A stretch of DNA of 64,000 bases. Source: Cristatella mucedo. Taxonomy: Eukaryota > Bryozoa > Phylactolaemata > Cristatellidae. How positions within the stretch are numbered: the first letter of the stretch is position 1; each line of letters opens with the position of its first letter. Below are positions 55,896 to 64,000 of this stretch, in pieces. The translations under genes were made by a program, and so were the position numbers. The DNA lies in the NCBI GenBank assembly GCA_009760855.2, contig WPIO01000005.1, positions 3,742,501 through 3,806,500 on the forward strand. Reading direction: 5' to 3'. The notes below the pieces were generated by a model. The model saw nothing but the letters and a program-made list of their open reading frames with translations, was not told the origin of the DNA and searched no databases.

Positions 55896-58800
55896 GTAAG
55901 GCTGTGTTTGGTATTTGGCTTTTACACAGGCCCCCCCCCCCACTGGATGACCACATTAACCAAGGGGGTGTGGGACCAGTATACTTTTCTATTTCCCCAC
56001 ATCCAGCGTGACGGCCAACACCACGAGTGAGCAAATGATTTTATGGCTTTATGTCTGTTGGCACTCAAAACACGTGCAGAGGACATTCGTACAGTGCTGG
56101 ATGCCTGGCTGGTGGTGTAGTGTGCACTAACTGTGCTGCACACCTGGTCCTGGTAGATCTGCCTCCGTGAGCATGCAGTTGGTACTAGAAAAAAAAAATA
56201 TATATATATATATATGCCACGGCCCTCGAGCCCACGATTGCGTTTATCAGATGCATTGACCATGACCTCAGTCATTAAAGGCGAGCACCATAACCACCGG
56301 GTCATGCTGTGAAGTTGTAGCCGAGTTTCAGGGGTCAAAGGCGAGTTCTCGCCAAACCAGCCAGCCATACTCCGGCCACGCTGCCGCTCGCCATGCCACT
56401 GAACTAGGGTAAGACAGCGGCCGTCATGTTAAACCTCTTTATAATAACGCATGCTCCAACAACAGCAGGGGAACTAAACAAGTCTACAGGGAGGGTCCTA
56501 TACACAGTACACTATGACAAGACAAGACGACGTAACAAGCACGAACAAACGTGCTAGTTGGTCAATCGGCTTCCGCAGTACTGCCGTTGCACCGACTCTG
56601 TTCCAACAGTACGAGCGTACGCCGTAGAAGATCCGGCTAGCTGAGTAACTGCTTGGCTAGTTGGAATCGACGTCCACCACAATCGAGAGCTTCTTCTGCC
56701 GAAAGACGCCAACTCATGGGGATGCACGAACACGCTACACGGGGACCGAGGAATATACAAATCACAACGAGCGAGCTATCCAGCTCCGCTCGGGCCTTGG
56801 GCACTCGTTGCCTTGCGTGCGTGGCAGCATCGCTGGAGCACGCCTACACGAATCCAGGTGCATAACTCGGCGAGACCGGGAGCCTCCAACACCACTACTT
56901 ATTCGGCCAACTTCTATCCAAGGGCCCCGGTGACCTCACGTCACCGCACATCCGGCCATGCCGCAGGTCCGACCCCGGCCTAGCCGGTGACCCCCTCACC
57001 CTCATTACAGCCGTCAGGTCCCAGCCAACCGAACCTAGCCTGGGTGCAAAGTGTATGCGTTGAGACAGTATTATTTTAATAGTTTGAAATTCAGGGCAGT
57101 GCTGATAATACCTCGATTATGGCTGCCAGGATTAGCAGTTCCTGAATTATGTTGGTTAAGAACCGCACGTGTCATAATATGGGGTAGTTAGGATTTATAT
57201 TTCTTTACTTGTTTGTCGTCTGCCAGTTTTAAATTCTTAAGGTTTAGCCCACTCGTGCTATAGGATAAGCAACCAGAGTTTATGCATATTGACTTATCCC
57301 CAAGTTTTGGGCAATAGTAAATGCTGTCGTGTCGTGCAATTATCAGAATATTGCTGTGTTGGTGCTGCTTCTACGACCCGTGAGTCGTGCTTGGAGGCAT
57401 TAGCAGTACTTCCAGGCATTAGTCGTGCTTTGCACTTCAAGTAGTATTCAATTATATAGCAATTTGGTCTAGCGCTGTTAGAAGCGCTGTGTTTTGTGTG
57501 AAGGACTTTAGCTTAGGTGCCGCTACATGCATTGGTAACAGTGTCGACTCATATGTCGAATTGGCACGATCAGGTTACAAGAGTCAAGTTACTGCCAATA
57601 TAGTGATTCCATTACTAGCATTTCAGCTAGTGTAGGATGGTGAAGCCGAGTAAAGTAGAATTGAACTGTTGTAACCGGTAGTAACAATTAATCAATAGAA
57701 TTGTATTCTATATGCGATAATTAAATAGTTAAAATCATCGTATACAATCATTTTTACTCGGAAGTATCTAATTTTTAACAATTTCGAGGGTTTTAGCTCT
57801 CGGGAATAACATTGTGATGCCACGCCGATGTTTGAACTGGTGGGGGTATTTTTATTAGTCGACTCTGTGTCTCCTGCATCGTAATCGCTTTCGTACGAAC
57901 ACTCTAAATGGCAACTTTCGTAAGTATACAACCCTCGAGCCTGACTGCATAGCAGTTACACATAAAGCGGCTGTATTCTTTTTATTTTAAAATGGGAATT
58001 GTATAGGGGGTGATTAGAGCCTGTGATTTTTTTTAATCGAGCTTTTAGTTGCCGGTTATCAGGGTCGGAATCTTGAATGCGTTACAAATAAGTTTCCGAA
58101 AAGGCTACTTTGTGCCAGGAGATAAGCACTTCTGCAAGAGCGGACTTGAGATGCATGACGTCCATCGGTGCTGTTCTTTCACACGTCAAAGACCGTCATC
58201 AAACCTGGCTGAAACAAAAAGTAATTGGGTTTAATAGTACAATTGTGGACGTTAACTGACTGATTCCAAGCAAATGAGGAAGTGGTTGGCTTCCAGAATG
58301 AAACAAATACTAGTTGATTTAACATCATTTTTGTATAGCGACAGAAGAGCCTCTACGACCATCACCACCGCTGCAAACAGAAGGATCGCCCACCGCAGGG
58401 TTCGAACCCACGACTTTGGTACCGAGGTCGTGAAATGCAATCGCCTTACCCAGTGTGCCTTCACTGCCCGTTGGTCTTAGCCCAGTGTTTAGGTTTTTTG
58501 AAACTTAACTACCATGATAATGGGCTAGGTACCGTTTGCCGGTGCAATCGGCAGGGTGCTTAACAGCCCCGAGTTTGCCGTGCTGCTGTACATGCTGCTA
58601 TATATATGCTTGCCTAGCCAAGTGATTAGGCACTCGATATTCACGACCCAGTCTTGGGATTGACCCCTGTAGCAGACCATTCTTAGTTGTCTGTTGCTAG
58701 TGGGATGGTAGCTGCAAAGGCTTTTATGCTGTTATATATTTGAGGCAGATGCATATACTCGAATTGACAGATGGATGGTGTTGCAATGGGCCATTTACAC

Positions 58801-59902
58801 GGCATCACACCTCTGGGCTCCCTAGCCGTTTGGGGCTCCCTAGCTGGCAGCTACGTCATAAACATCTAACTGGCCACATTCTTTGTTCTTGCCTCTTCCT
58901 TTAGATCGTGTCTCTGCAGAGCTGTAAGGGAAAAAAGAAGGCACAGAGGGGCGCTCTCCTTGAACCAGCCCGAAAGGGTTACTTTGGGCCTCAAGCCGTG
59001 GGACCTTCCCCTTGCCTTGCATACCTTCACCTTCTTTTGTTGATGGACAGCCTCTGACTAGGTAGTCTCTGGCCTACTTCCTTGGCTCACAATTCCTGGC
59101 TACACCTATGCGACTTTGTGTGTGGCCTTTGTTTTTATTCTGTGAAACTAGACTAGACTGTGCACAATCGGTTGGAAGTTTGTAGCTAGCACATGAATCT
59201 ATGCACTTCGTTCTTGACATGCACCATGCATTTGTCATTGAACAAGTACGAATAAGACCACTTTGGATTGCATGTGCTATCACGTACTAGACTCGATAGA
59301 TGACTAGGTTTCAATGACCCACGTTTGTATTTCTTGAGCAAAGTTATGGCCAAGTGGACTGTCAATGCACTTGCTCATCATCGCCTTCCTTGGGTCTACC
59401 CTTGAATCAGTTGCCATTAAACCCATACCTGTGTGCACCTCGTGCATGCTTGCACAGGCCTGCTATGTCTTAAGGGCCCGTGGAGGTGCTATTACTAAGC
59501 CTGATGGCCGACTAAGTTATGGATAGGCTTTGTTCTCGTGGCACGATGTCTGTTCGTTTGGCATTTCGAATCGTACTCAAGTCTGTTGTATGCATTTATA
59601 CTGCTCGATGACTGTAGGTCTGCCAAATCTTGCTGCTCATGTCATGTACCCTGCTTATTTTTGCTTTAACAGCTCACTCCGTTACGGTTCGTCGATGTGG
59701 CGACTCTCGGGGCCCTACACTCAAGGAGCTGGTGAACCGGTGCTCGTCGACCATGACTGGAGATGGTGGCTTGAGTTTGTTGTGTGCCTGCTCTACCAAT
59801 AACTGTAACGATGCCAGCTATCACCTGGCAGCCAGGGCCCTTATCTATGGGGCTGCTGGTTTGGCGGTAGTCGGGGCAGCTGTAGCTGGAGCTTACCACT
59901 AA
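55737..59902 (+). CDS. Ly6/uPAR (three-finger) domain protein, probably GPI-anchored; 5' exon missing
   Basis: Two exons (55737-55895 and 59673-59902) join in phase 1 (G|CT = Ala) across a 3.8-kb GT..AG intron. The joined domain has exactly ten cysteines in Ly6 order: C-Y-Q-C, S-N-C, V-V-C, D-L-C, R-R-C, N-R-C, L-L-C-A-C and N-N-C-N. The last C-N pair is the Ly6 signature. The C-terminus after N-D-A-S is hydrophobic and small-residue rich (A-A-G-L-A-V-V-G-A-A-V-A), as expected for GPI attachment. Such proteins sit on the outer cell surface as receptors, channel modulators or adhesion factors; which applies here is not shown. A signal-peptide exon ending in phase 1 should lie upstream. Assignment rests on cysteine spacing and architecture, because sequence outside the cysteines is not conserved in this family. 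Confidence 0.85.
56205..56335 (-). mobile_element. SINE-B remnant with (AT)n
   Basis: A short (TA)n at 56200-56213 then atgccacggccctcgagccc (B box) and ataaccaccgggtcatgctg (A box side). The LINE-like tail part is lost or replaced by the TA run. In the Ly6 intron. Confidence 0.7.
56340..56990. repeat. Unclassified interspersed repeat X, copy 2
   Basis: Same ordered blocks as at 2966-3535: ccactgaactagggtaagac, ttaaacctctttataataac, gcatgctccaacaacagcag, ggagggtcctatacacagta, cataactcggcgagaccggg. The middle differs in length and content. Both strands show short frames only. Confidence 0.6.
57000..58334. other. Ly6 intron, unassigned
   Basis: AT-rich; nothing recognised. Confidence 0.4.
58335..58478 (-). 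mobile_element. SINE-A copy
   Basis: gtatagcgacagaagagcct, ggatcgcccaccgcagggtt, cgaacccacgactttggtac, cgaggtcgtgaaatgcaatc, gccttacccagtgtgcc on the + strand, read leftward. The T-rich end of the tail is shortened. Confidence 0.9.
58605..58760 (+). mobile_element. Diverged SINE-A copy
   Basis: Head cctagccaagtgattaggca, ttgggattgacccctg (B-box side), agcagaccattcttagttgt, aaaggcttttatgctgttat and a gaggcag tail. Confidence 0.6.
59673..59902 (+). CDS. Ly6 last exon, Cys 6-10 and GPI-type tail
   Basis: Acceptor is ttgctttaacag. It encodes C-G-D-S, V-N-R-C, L-L-C-A-C-S-T-N-N-C-N-D and the hydrophobic tail, with stop TAA at 59900-59902. Without the phase-1 join to 55895, the first cysteine half would be missing. 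Confidence 0.85.
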
Positions 59903-60837
59903 CGATAGGCCTAGACAAGGTGTGCATCGTTTTTTCCTCTGCCCATGGCTGACCCCAGTTGTTCAAGGAGGCCCCTGTCTTTAGCAAACCAAGCAACCAC
60001 TTTCAATCGAGTTAATTTCTTTTTTTGCATCAAGATATGTAATGGGGAAAGCACACCGATCTGTAGTCATTTTTAGACTGTCGAAGCCCAAGCATTTCTC
60101 AGCTGCTTAAAATATGTAGTCCAACGGAATCATCTGACTTCTAGTTCAGCAGTTAGAATGTCAAATCTTAGCTTCTGCCAATTTTTTCTGTGTTCCGTCT
60201 GGCACCGAATTATCTTCTAGGTGTTGTGAAATTTTATCCCACAAAAGAGTGTCAGATAACTGTATAACAATAAATTTGGCTGGACAGAGTTTGAATCTTA
60301 CCGATTCTCTGGGTATTGCTGGCCAGATTTTTCCTTTGACCAGCACTCATTTTTTACTTAAGGGTTCCGGCTACCAGGTCTGAGCATCAACTAATCGCTC
60401 TCGACCACAGCAGGTTTTGAAAACATCTACACGTGACTACCCTTTACATGCATATCCTTACTCTTTCATACTGCTGGCATTACAACGTCGTGTGGAGAGC
60501 CAAGTAATATAAATGTTGGAATTACAGAAACAGCCAAACAAGGAAACAATTATGGAGCATCAGGATATGGCTGGTAGTTGGCAATATGTTGGATGCTGAG
60601 CAATGTGTTGTCACCTACTCGGTATGCAACTGTCAACTTATGTCTAGGAATAGCTTTTTTCTGAGGGCCAGCACCAACGACAGCACTGAGTCGGCAGCAC
60701 TAATGCTACTGTATCGAAAGAGAGCCACTCTAACTATTAAAAGAAGAACTGCATGATGACAAGACTTACGGTCTCAAAATATACCGCAATTCGACTGCGA
60801 ATGGATTTTGTTTAGGCGATTGAATAATGACTGAAAA
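59903..60837. other. Ly6 3' region and unassigned sequence
   Basis: Contains the possible AATAAA at 60269. Nothing else recognised. Confidence 0.4.
60269..60274 (+). terminator. Possible polyadenylation signal of the Ly6 gene
   Basis: AATAAA lies about 370 bp after the Ly6 stop codon, with a TG-rich stretch following. It is a six-base motif, so chance occurrence is quite possible. Confidence 0.25.
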
Positions 60838-61340
60838 TGGCTCAGGCTTCCTGGCAGATTCGAAGCAAAATTTCAGCCCCCAAGCATTTCAATGGGCTTG
60901 ATGCTAACATGAGACAGTCTGTTAGCTTCTGCCAGATAAGTGTTAGGTCACTAAAATCCAAATGGCCACTTATTCGTGAGTGGGTTGTTCGAGAGAAACT
61001 GCCTTTTTCTGATCGTGGATGAGAACTTACTGTAGCAGCTTTGTGTCTGAGACCGTCTGGTCCAGTTAATCATGATTGCAGTCCACGCGATCTGACAAAT
61101 TGGGAATTGAGGTAGTAGTGGATGTTTTCGAATCCCTTAGCCGAACAACAAGGTTTTCGTTTGAATGAATTGCTATCAGATCCTAATGAAAGACTGTGCG
61201 TTTTTATGGTCGTAATCTATCAAATCCTGTTCCGGCAGCATAACCCTAGGTGATGACTTTGCAGTTACTCCAAAATCTTCACGTGATAGGCAGATTTGGA
61301 TTGCTGTAGCTTTTGACATTCACTTTGATGACCATTAACA
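60838..61340 (+). mobile_element. LINE-1f endonuclease-domain segment (left part of rearranged copy)
   Basis: Encodes S-V-R-S-L-K-S-K-W-P-L-I-R-E-W-V (about 60936-60983), the 'N-R-SL-x-NK' opening of an APE-type endonuclease, here with Val-Arg. It later carries C-V-F-M-V-V-I-Y-like sequence (about 61200) and F-D-I-H-F-D-D (about 61315), a decayed GDFNIH-type motif. Multiple stops. Confidence 0.7.
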
Positions 61341-61344
61341 ACAT

Positions 61345-61795
61345 CCAGTGTCTTTGATAGGAGCAGGAGAAGGGAGACTGGAAGAAGCTGGTCAAGTTCT
61401 CTTGGTCTAGCGCTGCTTTCTTAATTAGTGGCCTAACAACAGCCTTTTTTAAAGGTGCAGGGTCATGACCTGAGGCTAAGAACATATTTGTTATGTTATG
61501 CATGGAGCAGCAGATCTATGGATCGTAGAAGTAGAACAGTGGGAATAGGGTCTTCTAGTAGTCTTCTTTGACTGGGAGATGGATTTTAGGAGAAGGTCAA
61601 TCGTGGTCTCCTTAAATGTAGACATCGAAGTAATGCACAGAGGGAAGGAGTCCTGTGTCGATGTAATTGACGTGAATGAGTCCAGAGGGGATGATGCAAC
61701 CTTAGGATGAACTCTAGTCTGATCTATCTTGCTGACAAAGAATCTAGAGAAGTGATCGGCCAAGTCACCACAAGGATCACTAGGTTGGGAGTTGT
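61345..61795 (-). mobile_element. LINE-1f linker and RT-start segment, inverted
   Basis: On the - strand: D-L-A-D-H-F-S-R-F-F-V-S-K-I-D (linker, about 61760-61716), then F-L-A-S-G-H-D-P-A-P-L-K-K-A-V-V-R-P-L-I-K-K (about 61483-61420) and L-S-K-T-L (about 61352). Orientation is opposite to both neighbours of the same element. Confidence 0.85.
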
Positions 61796-62135
61796 GGAAC
61801 GAGCTGTGGCAGACCAAGTGAACTCTTATATACAGACCTCAAACCTAGCAATGAAGTTCAAGTCTGGGTTTAGAGCTAGTCACTCCACGGAGTCAGCATT
61901 GCTTAGGGTGTACACAAACATTTTCAGGAATGCAGACTTGGGCAAAATCTCTGCTTGTTCTGCTTGATCTTTTGGCAGCGTTCGATACTACTGATCACAA
62001 AATCATTCTTGAGCGCCTCTCACCTCGCCTGGGCATCACTTGCACTGCACTGCAATGGTTCAGGTCCTATCTCAGTGGGAGACTCTAGAGTATTGATGTG
62101 AGCGGACAAAGGTCATCCGAGGAACCACTGAAATA
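61796..62135 (+). mobile_element. LINE-1f RT core segment (right part of rearranged copy)
   Basis: Encodes E-R-A-V-A-D-Q-V-N-S-Y-I-Q (61798), [26 protein letters not shown] and [11 protein letters not shown]. It stops at S-S-E-E-P-L-K-Y near 62134; the catalytic DD box and 3' tail are absent. Confidence 0.88.
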
Positions 62136-62879
62136 TCTCTCTTCCTCTCTCACTCTAATAACTAAATCTACACTAAGATGCATAAGAATGCTAGGACTTT
62201 TTCTTCACTCATCAACTGCAAGTCTTGGCAGTTGGAAAGAAATTTACAAGATGCTGAATTTTTTGCTTGATAAGGCTGGGCGGTTTCAGTCCCCGGATAT
62301 TAATCGTGTCGCTGAACAGTTACTTTCCTTCGTCGATCAAGTTGGTCGTAGACGTGCCTGTGTAATGCCCACTTCAGCAAGCGAGATTCAGAGTATGTAT
62401 CCTTGTTTAAGAAAGTTTCCTCAAAGATGTGGGTACATTAAGTAAGTCTAGTATAAAGAGTTTTTCATCAACCCAATATAAACTTTATTTTGTCGACTAA
62501 TACAAATCGGCTCAGCCAGTTTCAATTTTTTAATGCTTCACTGGATAAAGGAATTTTTGCAAAGCCTTTCAAATCTGCCGTCATTTAACTAAGACTTTAA
62601 AGGCCTCCATTGGATTTTTAAGATTTTAGCTAGTTATTGCCTACTTCAACCTTACTCCTTAGTCAAAGGTTTTCTCCATTTATGGTGCCGCTGAAGAAGG
62701 ATCTAGGTAGCAGGCATCAGCTATCAGCTTTACTTGTCGGTGAAACCACAGATACAGCTACGTCGATATGGATAAGCTTAACTCCTGTACTTTCACATTC
62801 GATCCTATATGTCAGCTAGATTTCCTTAAACTAAGTAATGATATAAATGAGCTTCATACATGACACCCTATACGTATGA
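62136..62879. other. Unassigned; open frame 62098-62445
   Basis: The frame runs on from the LINE core for about 100 codons (..V-A-E-Q-L-L-S-F-V-D-Q-V-G-R..), which loosely resembles a LINE linker, but I do not recognise it. The remainder shows nothing. Confidence 0.3.
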
Positions 62880-63460
62880 CTGAAATAGATATATCTCCGT
62901 CTGTAACTCCGCAAAGCCACAAAAACTACGTGAGTGTTACGCAGTGAGTTGTGTATAGCTCACTCACACCCTAAGCCGATTTTGGTAAAGATTTTGGTAC
63001 GCATTCGATAGCCAACAAGACTTCGTCTCACGAAACAAAGAGAAAATGGGAAGCATAGCAGAGTCAGGAGAGCAGTTGAGGTAGTGTAGCAATGAAGTAA
63101 CAGCTCAGGACCACTGGAAAGGATGACCCAAAGTCGTCAGCAGGAGAGTAGTTGTCTTTGCGTAAGAATCGTGAAAGCGAGTTCCACAGTCTAGGACCTG
63201 CAGAGCTAAAGCTTCAGTCGCTAACGATCTTTAAGCTGAGAAATGGAACAGCCAATTCATTGTCCATACAGTACATGAGGGCACGAGGAGGCTGGAACTG
63301 GTGCACAGTTCAGTTAGGTATGGAGGAGCCAAGCCGTGGCGGGCCTTGTGGGTCAGCATAATAACTTGGCTCTGTATCCGTTGCTCAACCGGCATCCATC
63401 CTAGCTCTTCAAGTAAAGGAGATACTTGCTCAAACCTCTAGAATGTGCAAACTAGCCAAA
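62880..63460 (-). mobile_element. LINE-2f 3' fragment
   Basis: ctgtaactccgcaaagccac, tacgcattcgatagccaaca, gagttccacagtctaggacc, gtatccgttgctcaaccggc and atccatcctagctcttc match the 9.3-10.8 kb copy in the same order and orientation. Ends near 63440 inside RT. Confidence 0.9.
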
Positions 63461-63596
63461 GGTGTCTTTGCTCTCCCATCATGCGACCATGGTCGGGTGT
63501 TCGTAATCTTGGTGTTCACTCTGATATTGCTAGACATCTTGTAATTTATATTCAGTAGACCACTTATGTAATCATCGTGTTCGATCCCTTTCTAAG

Positions 63597-63645
63597 ATTG
63601 GTAAAACTTACTGCAGTGAATATTGGTAAAACTTACTGCAGTGGC
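63597..63645 (+). repeat. 25-bp tandem duplication
   Basis: ggtaaaacttactgcagtg occurs twice with a 25-bp period (aatatt spacer). Confidence 0.9.
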
Positions 63646-63787
63646 TAGTTATAGAACTAGCTCGCACCACTGTTCTCTATAGACTGTCAAGTTTTGTCCA
63701 GAATGGACAGAGCTGCTGAAAAAACTCAATTGCTGCTCAAAAAAATCAATTCCATGCATTGGTACTGAGTACTGCGTCTTGCTAGGT

Positions 63788-63958
63788 TAATCGTGGTGGC
63801 ACGCTTGGTAAGGCGCTTGCTTTCACGACCTCGGTCCCGAGGTCGTGGGTTTGATTCCAGCGGTGGGCAATCCATTATCACCGCTGCAAGCGATTGTGAT
63901 AGCCGTAAAGGCTCTTCTGTCGCTATACAAAAGAGGCTGTTTAATCAGCTAGGATTTC
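63788..63958 (+). mobile_element. SINE-A copy
   Basis: gtggtggcacgcttggtaag (A box), cgacctcgg-tc-ccgaggtcg inverted repeat, gggtttgattcc (B box), tgggcaatccattatcaccg, tail gctatacaaaagaggctgtt, taatcagctaggatttc. Near full length. Confidence 0.92.
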
Positions 63959-64000
63959 TTTATTTAATTATTGCTACTGAATCCGAGAAATTCGATCGTG

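Noticed and set aside
55737-59902. Three-finger toxin rather than a Ly6 protein
   Set aside because: The ten-cysteine pattern with a hydrophobic GPI-type C-terminus fits a membrane-anchored Ly6 protein; secreted toxins lack that tail.

Overview
The window reads as nuclear DNA of an invertebrate-like metazoan. Protein-coding sequence is split into short exons with GT..AG introns, intergenic and intronic DNA is packed with decayed non-LTR retrotransposons (LINEs) and tRNA-derived SINEs, microsatellites are long, and nothing bacterial or viral was recognised. The species cannot be named from the sequence. Two host genes can be supported, both on the + strand; almost everything else is repeat or unassigned sequence.

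Host gene 1 (about 19.58-40.90 kb) is a branched-chain amino acid aminotransferase (BCAT, PLP fold type IV). Eight exons join in frame through seven GT..AG introns to about 372 residues. This covers the whole catalytic domain, with the PLP lysine, the T-E-V-G-T-M-N loop and the C-x-x-C redox pair all present. A first exon with the true start and any mitochondrial targeting peptide was not found. The three large introns (5.2, 8.8 and 5.3 kb) carry LINE, SINE and Tc1 debris and a 299-bp (TG)n tract.

Host gene 2 (55.74-59.90 kb) is a Ly6/uPAR (three-finger) domain protein. Two exons join in phase 1 and give exactly ten cysteines, a terminal C-N motif and a hydrophobic C-terminus of GPI-anchor type. 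The signal-peptide exon is unproven; a weak candidate is at 54.49 kb.

Mobile DNA. 'LINE-1f' (my label) is an L2/CR1-superfamily element seen as about 20 fragments: 1.1, 2.3-5.1, 7.8-9.1, 13.2, 30.2, 36.6-38.7, 39.9, 44.5, 50.9, 54.8 and 60.8-62.1 kb, plus tails. It ends in a hairpin tail followed by TTATTATT. 'LINE-2f' (9.3-10.8, 21.8, 34.6, 62.9 kb) is a second RT family ending in TACA-type repeats. 'SINE-A' (at least ten copies) has a class-II tRNA (Leu/Ser)-like head with a 9-bp inverted repeat. 'SINE-B' (five copies) has a tRNA-like head and a 3' tail closely matching the LINE-1f tail, so LINE-1f is its probable retrotransposition partner. Two Tc1/mariner transposase scraps, three LTR-like stretches and an unclassified repeat present twice (3.0 and 56.4 kb) complete the set.

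The most unusual structures are: a LINE-1f copy at 60.84-62.13 kb whose middle segment is inverted so that flipping it restores the RT reading order; inverted GGACATTCCCCC-type blocks at 7.66 and 10.9 kb around two convergent LINEs, with TTTAGGG-like degenerate telomeric repeats beside the left block; and an (AG)54 tract that appears to have grown from a short pyrimidine run inside an RT coding region. No new gene system could be supported. Coordinates of repeats are approximate to tens of bases unless stated.
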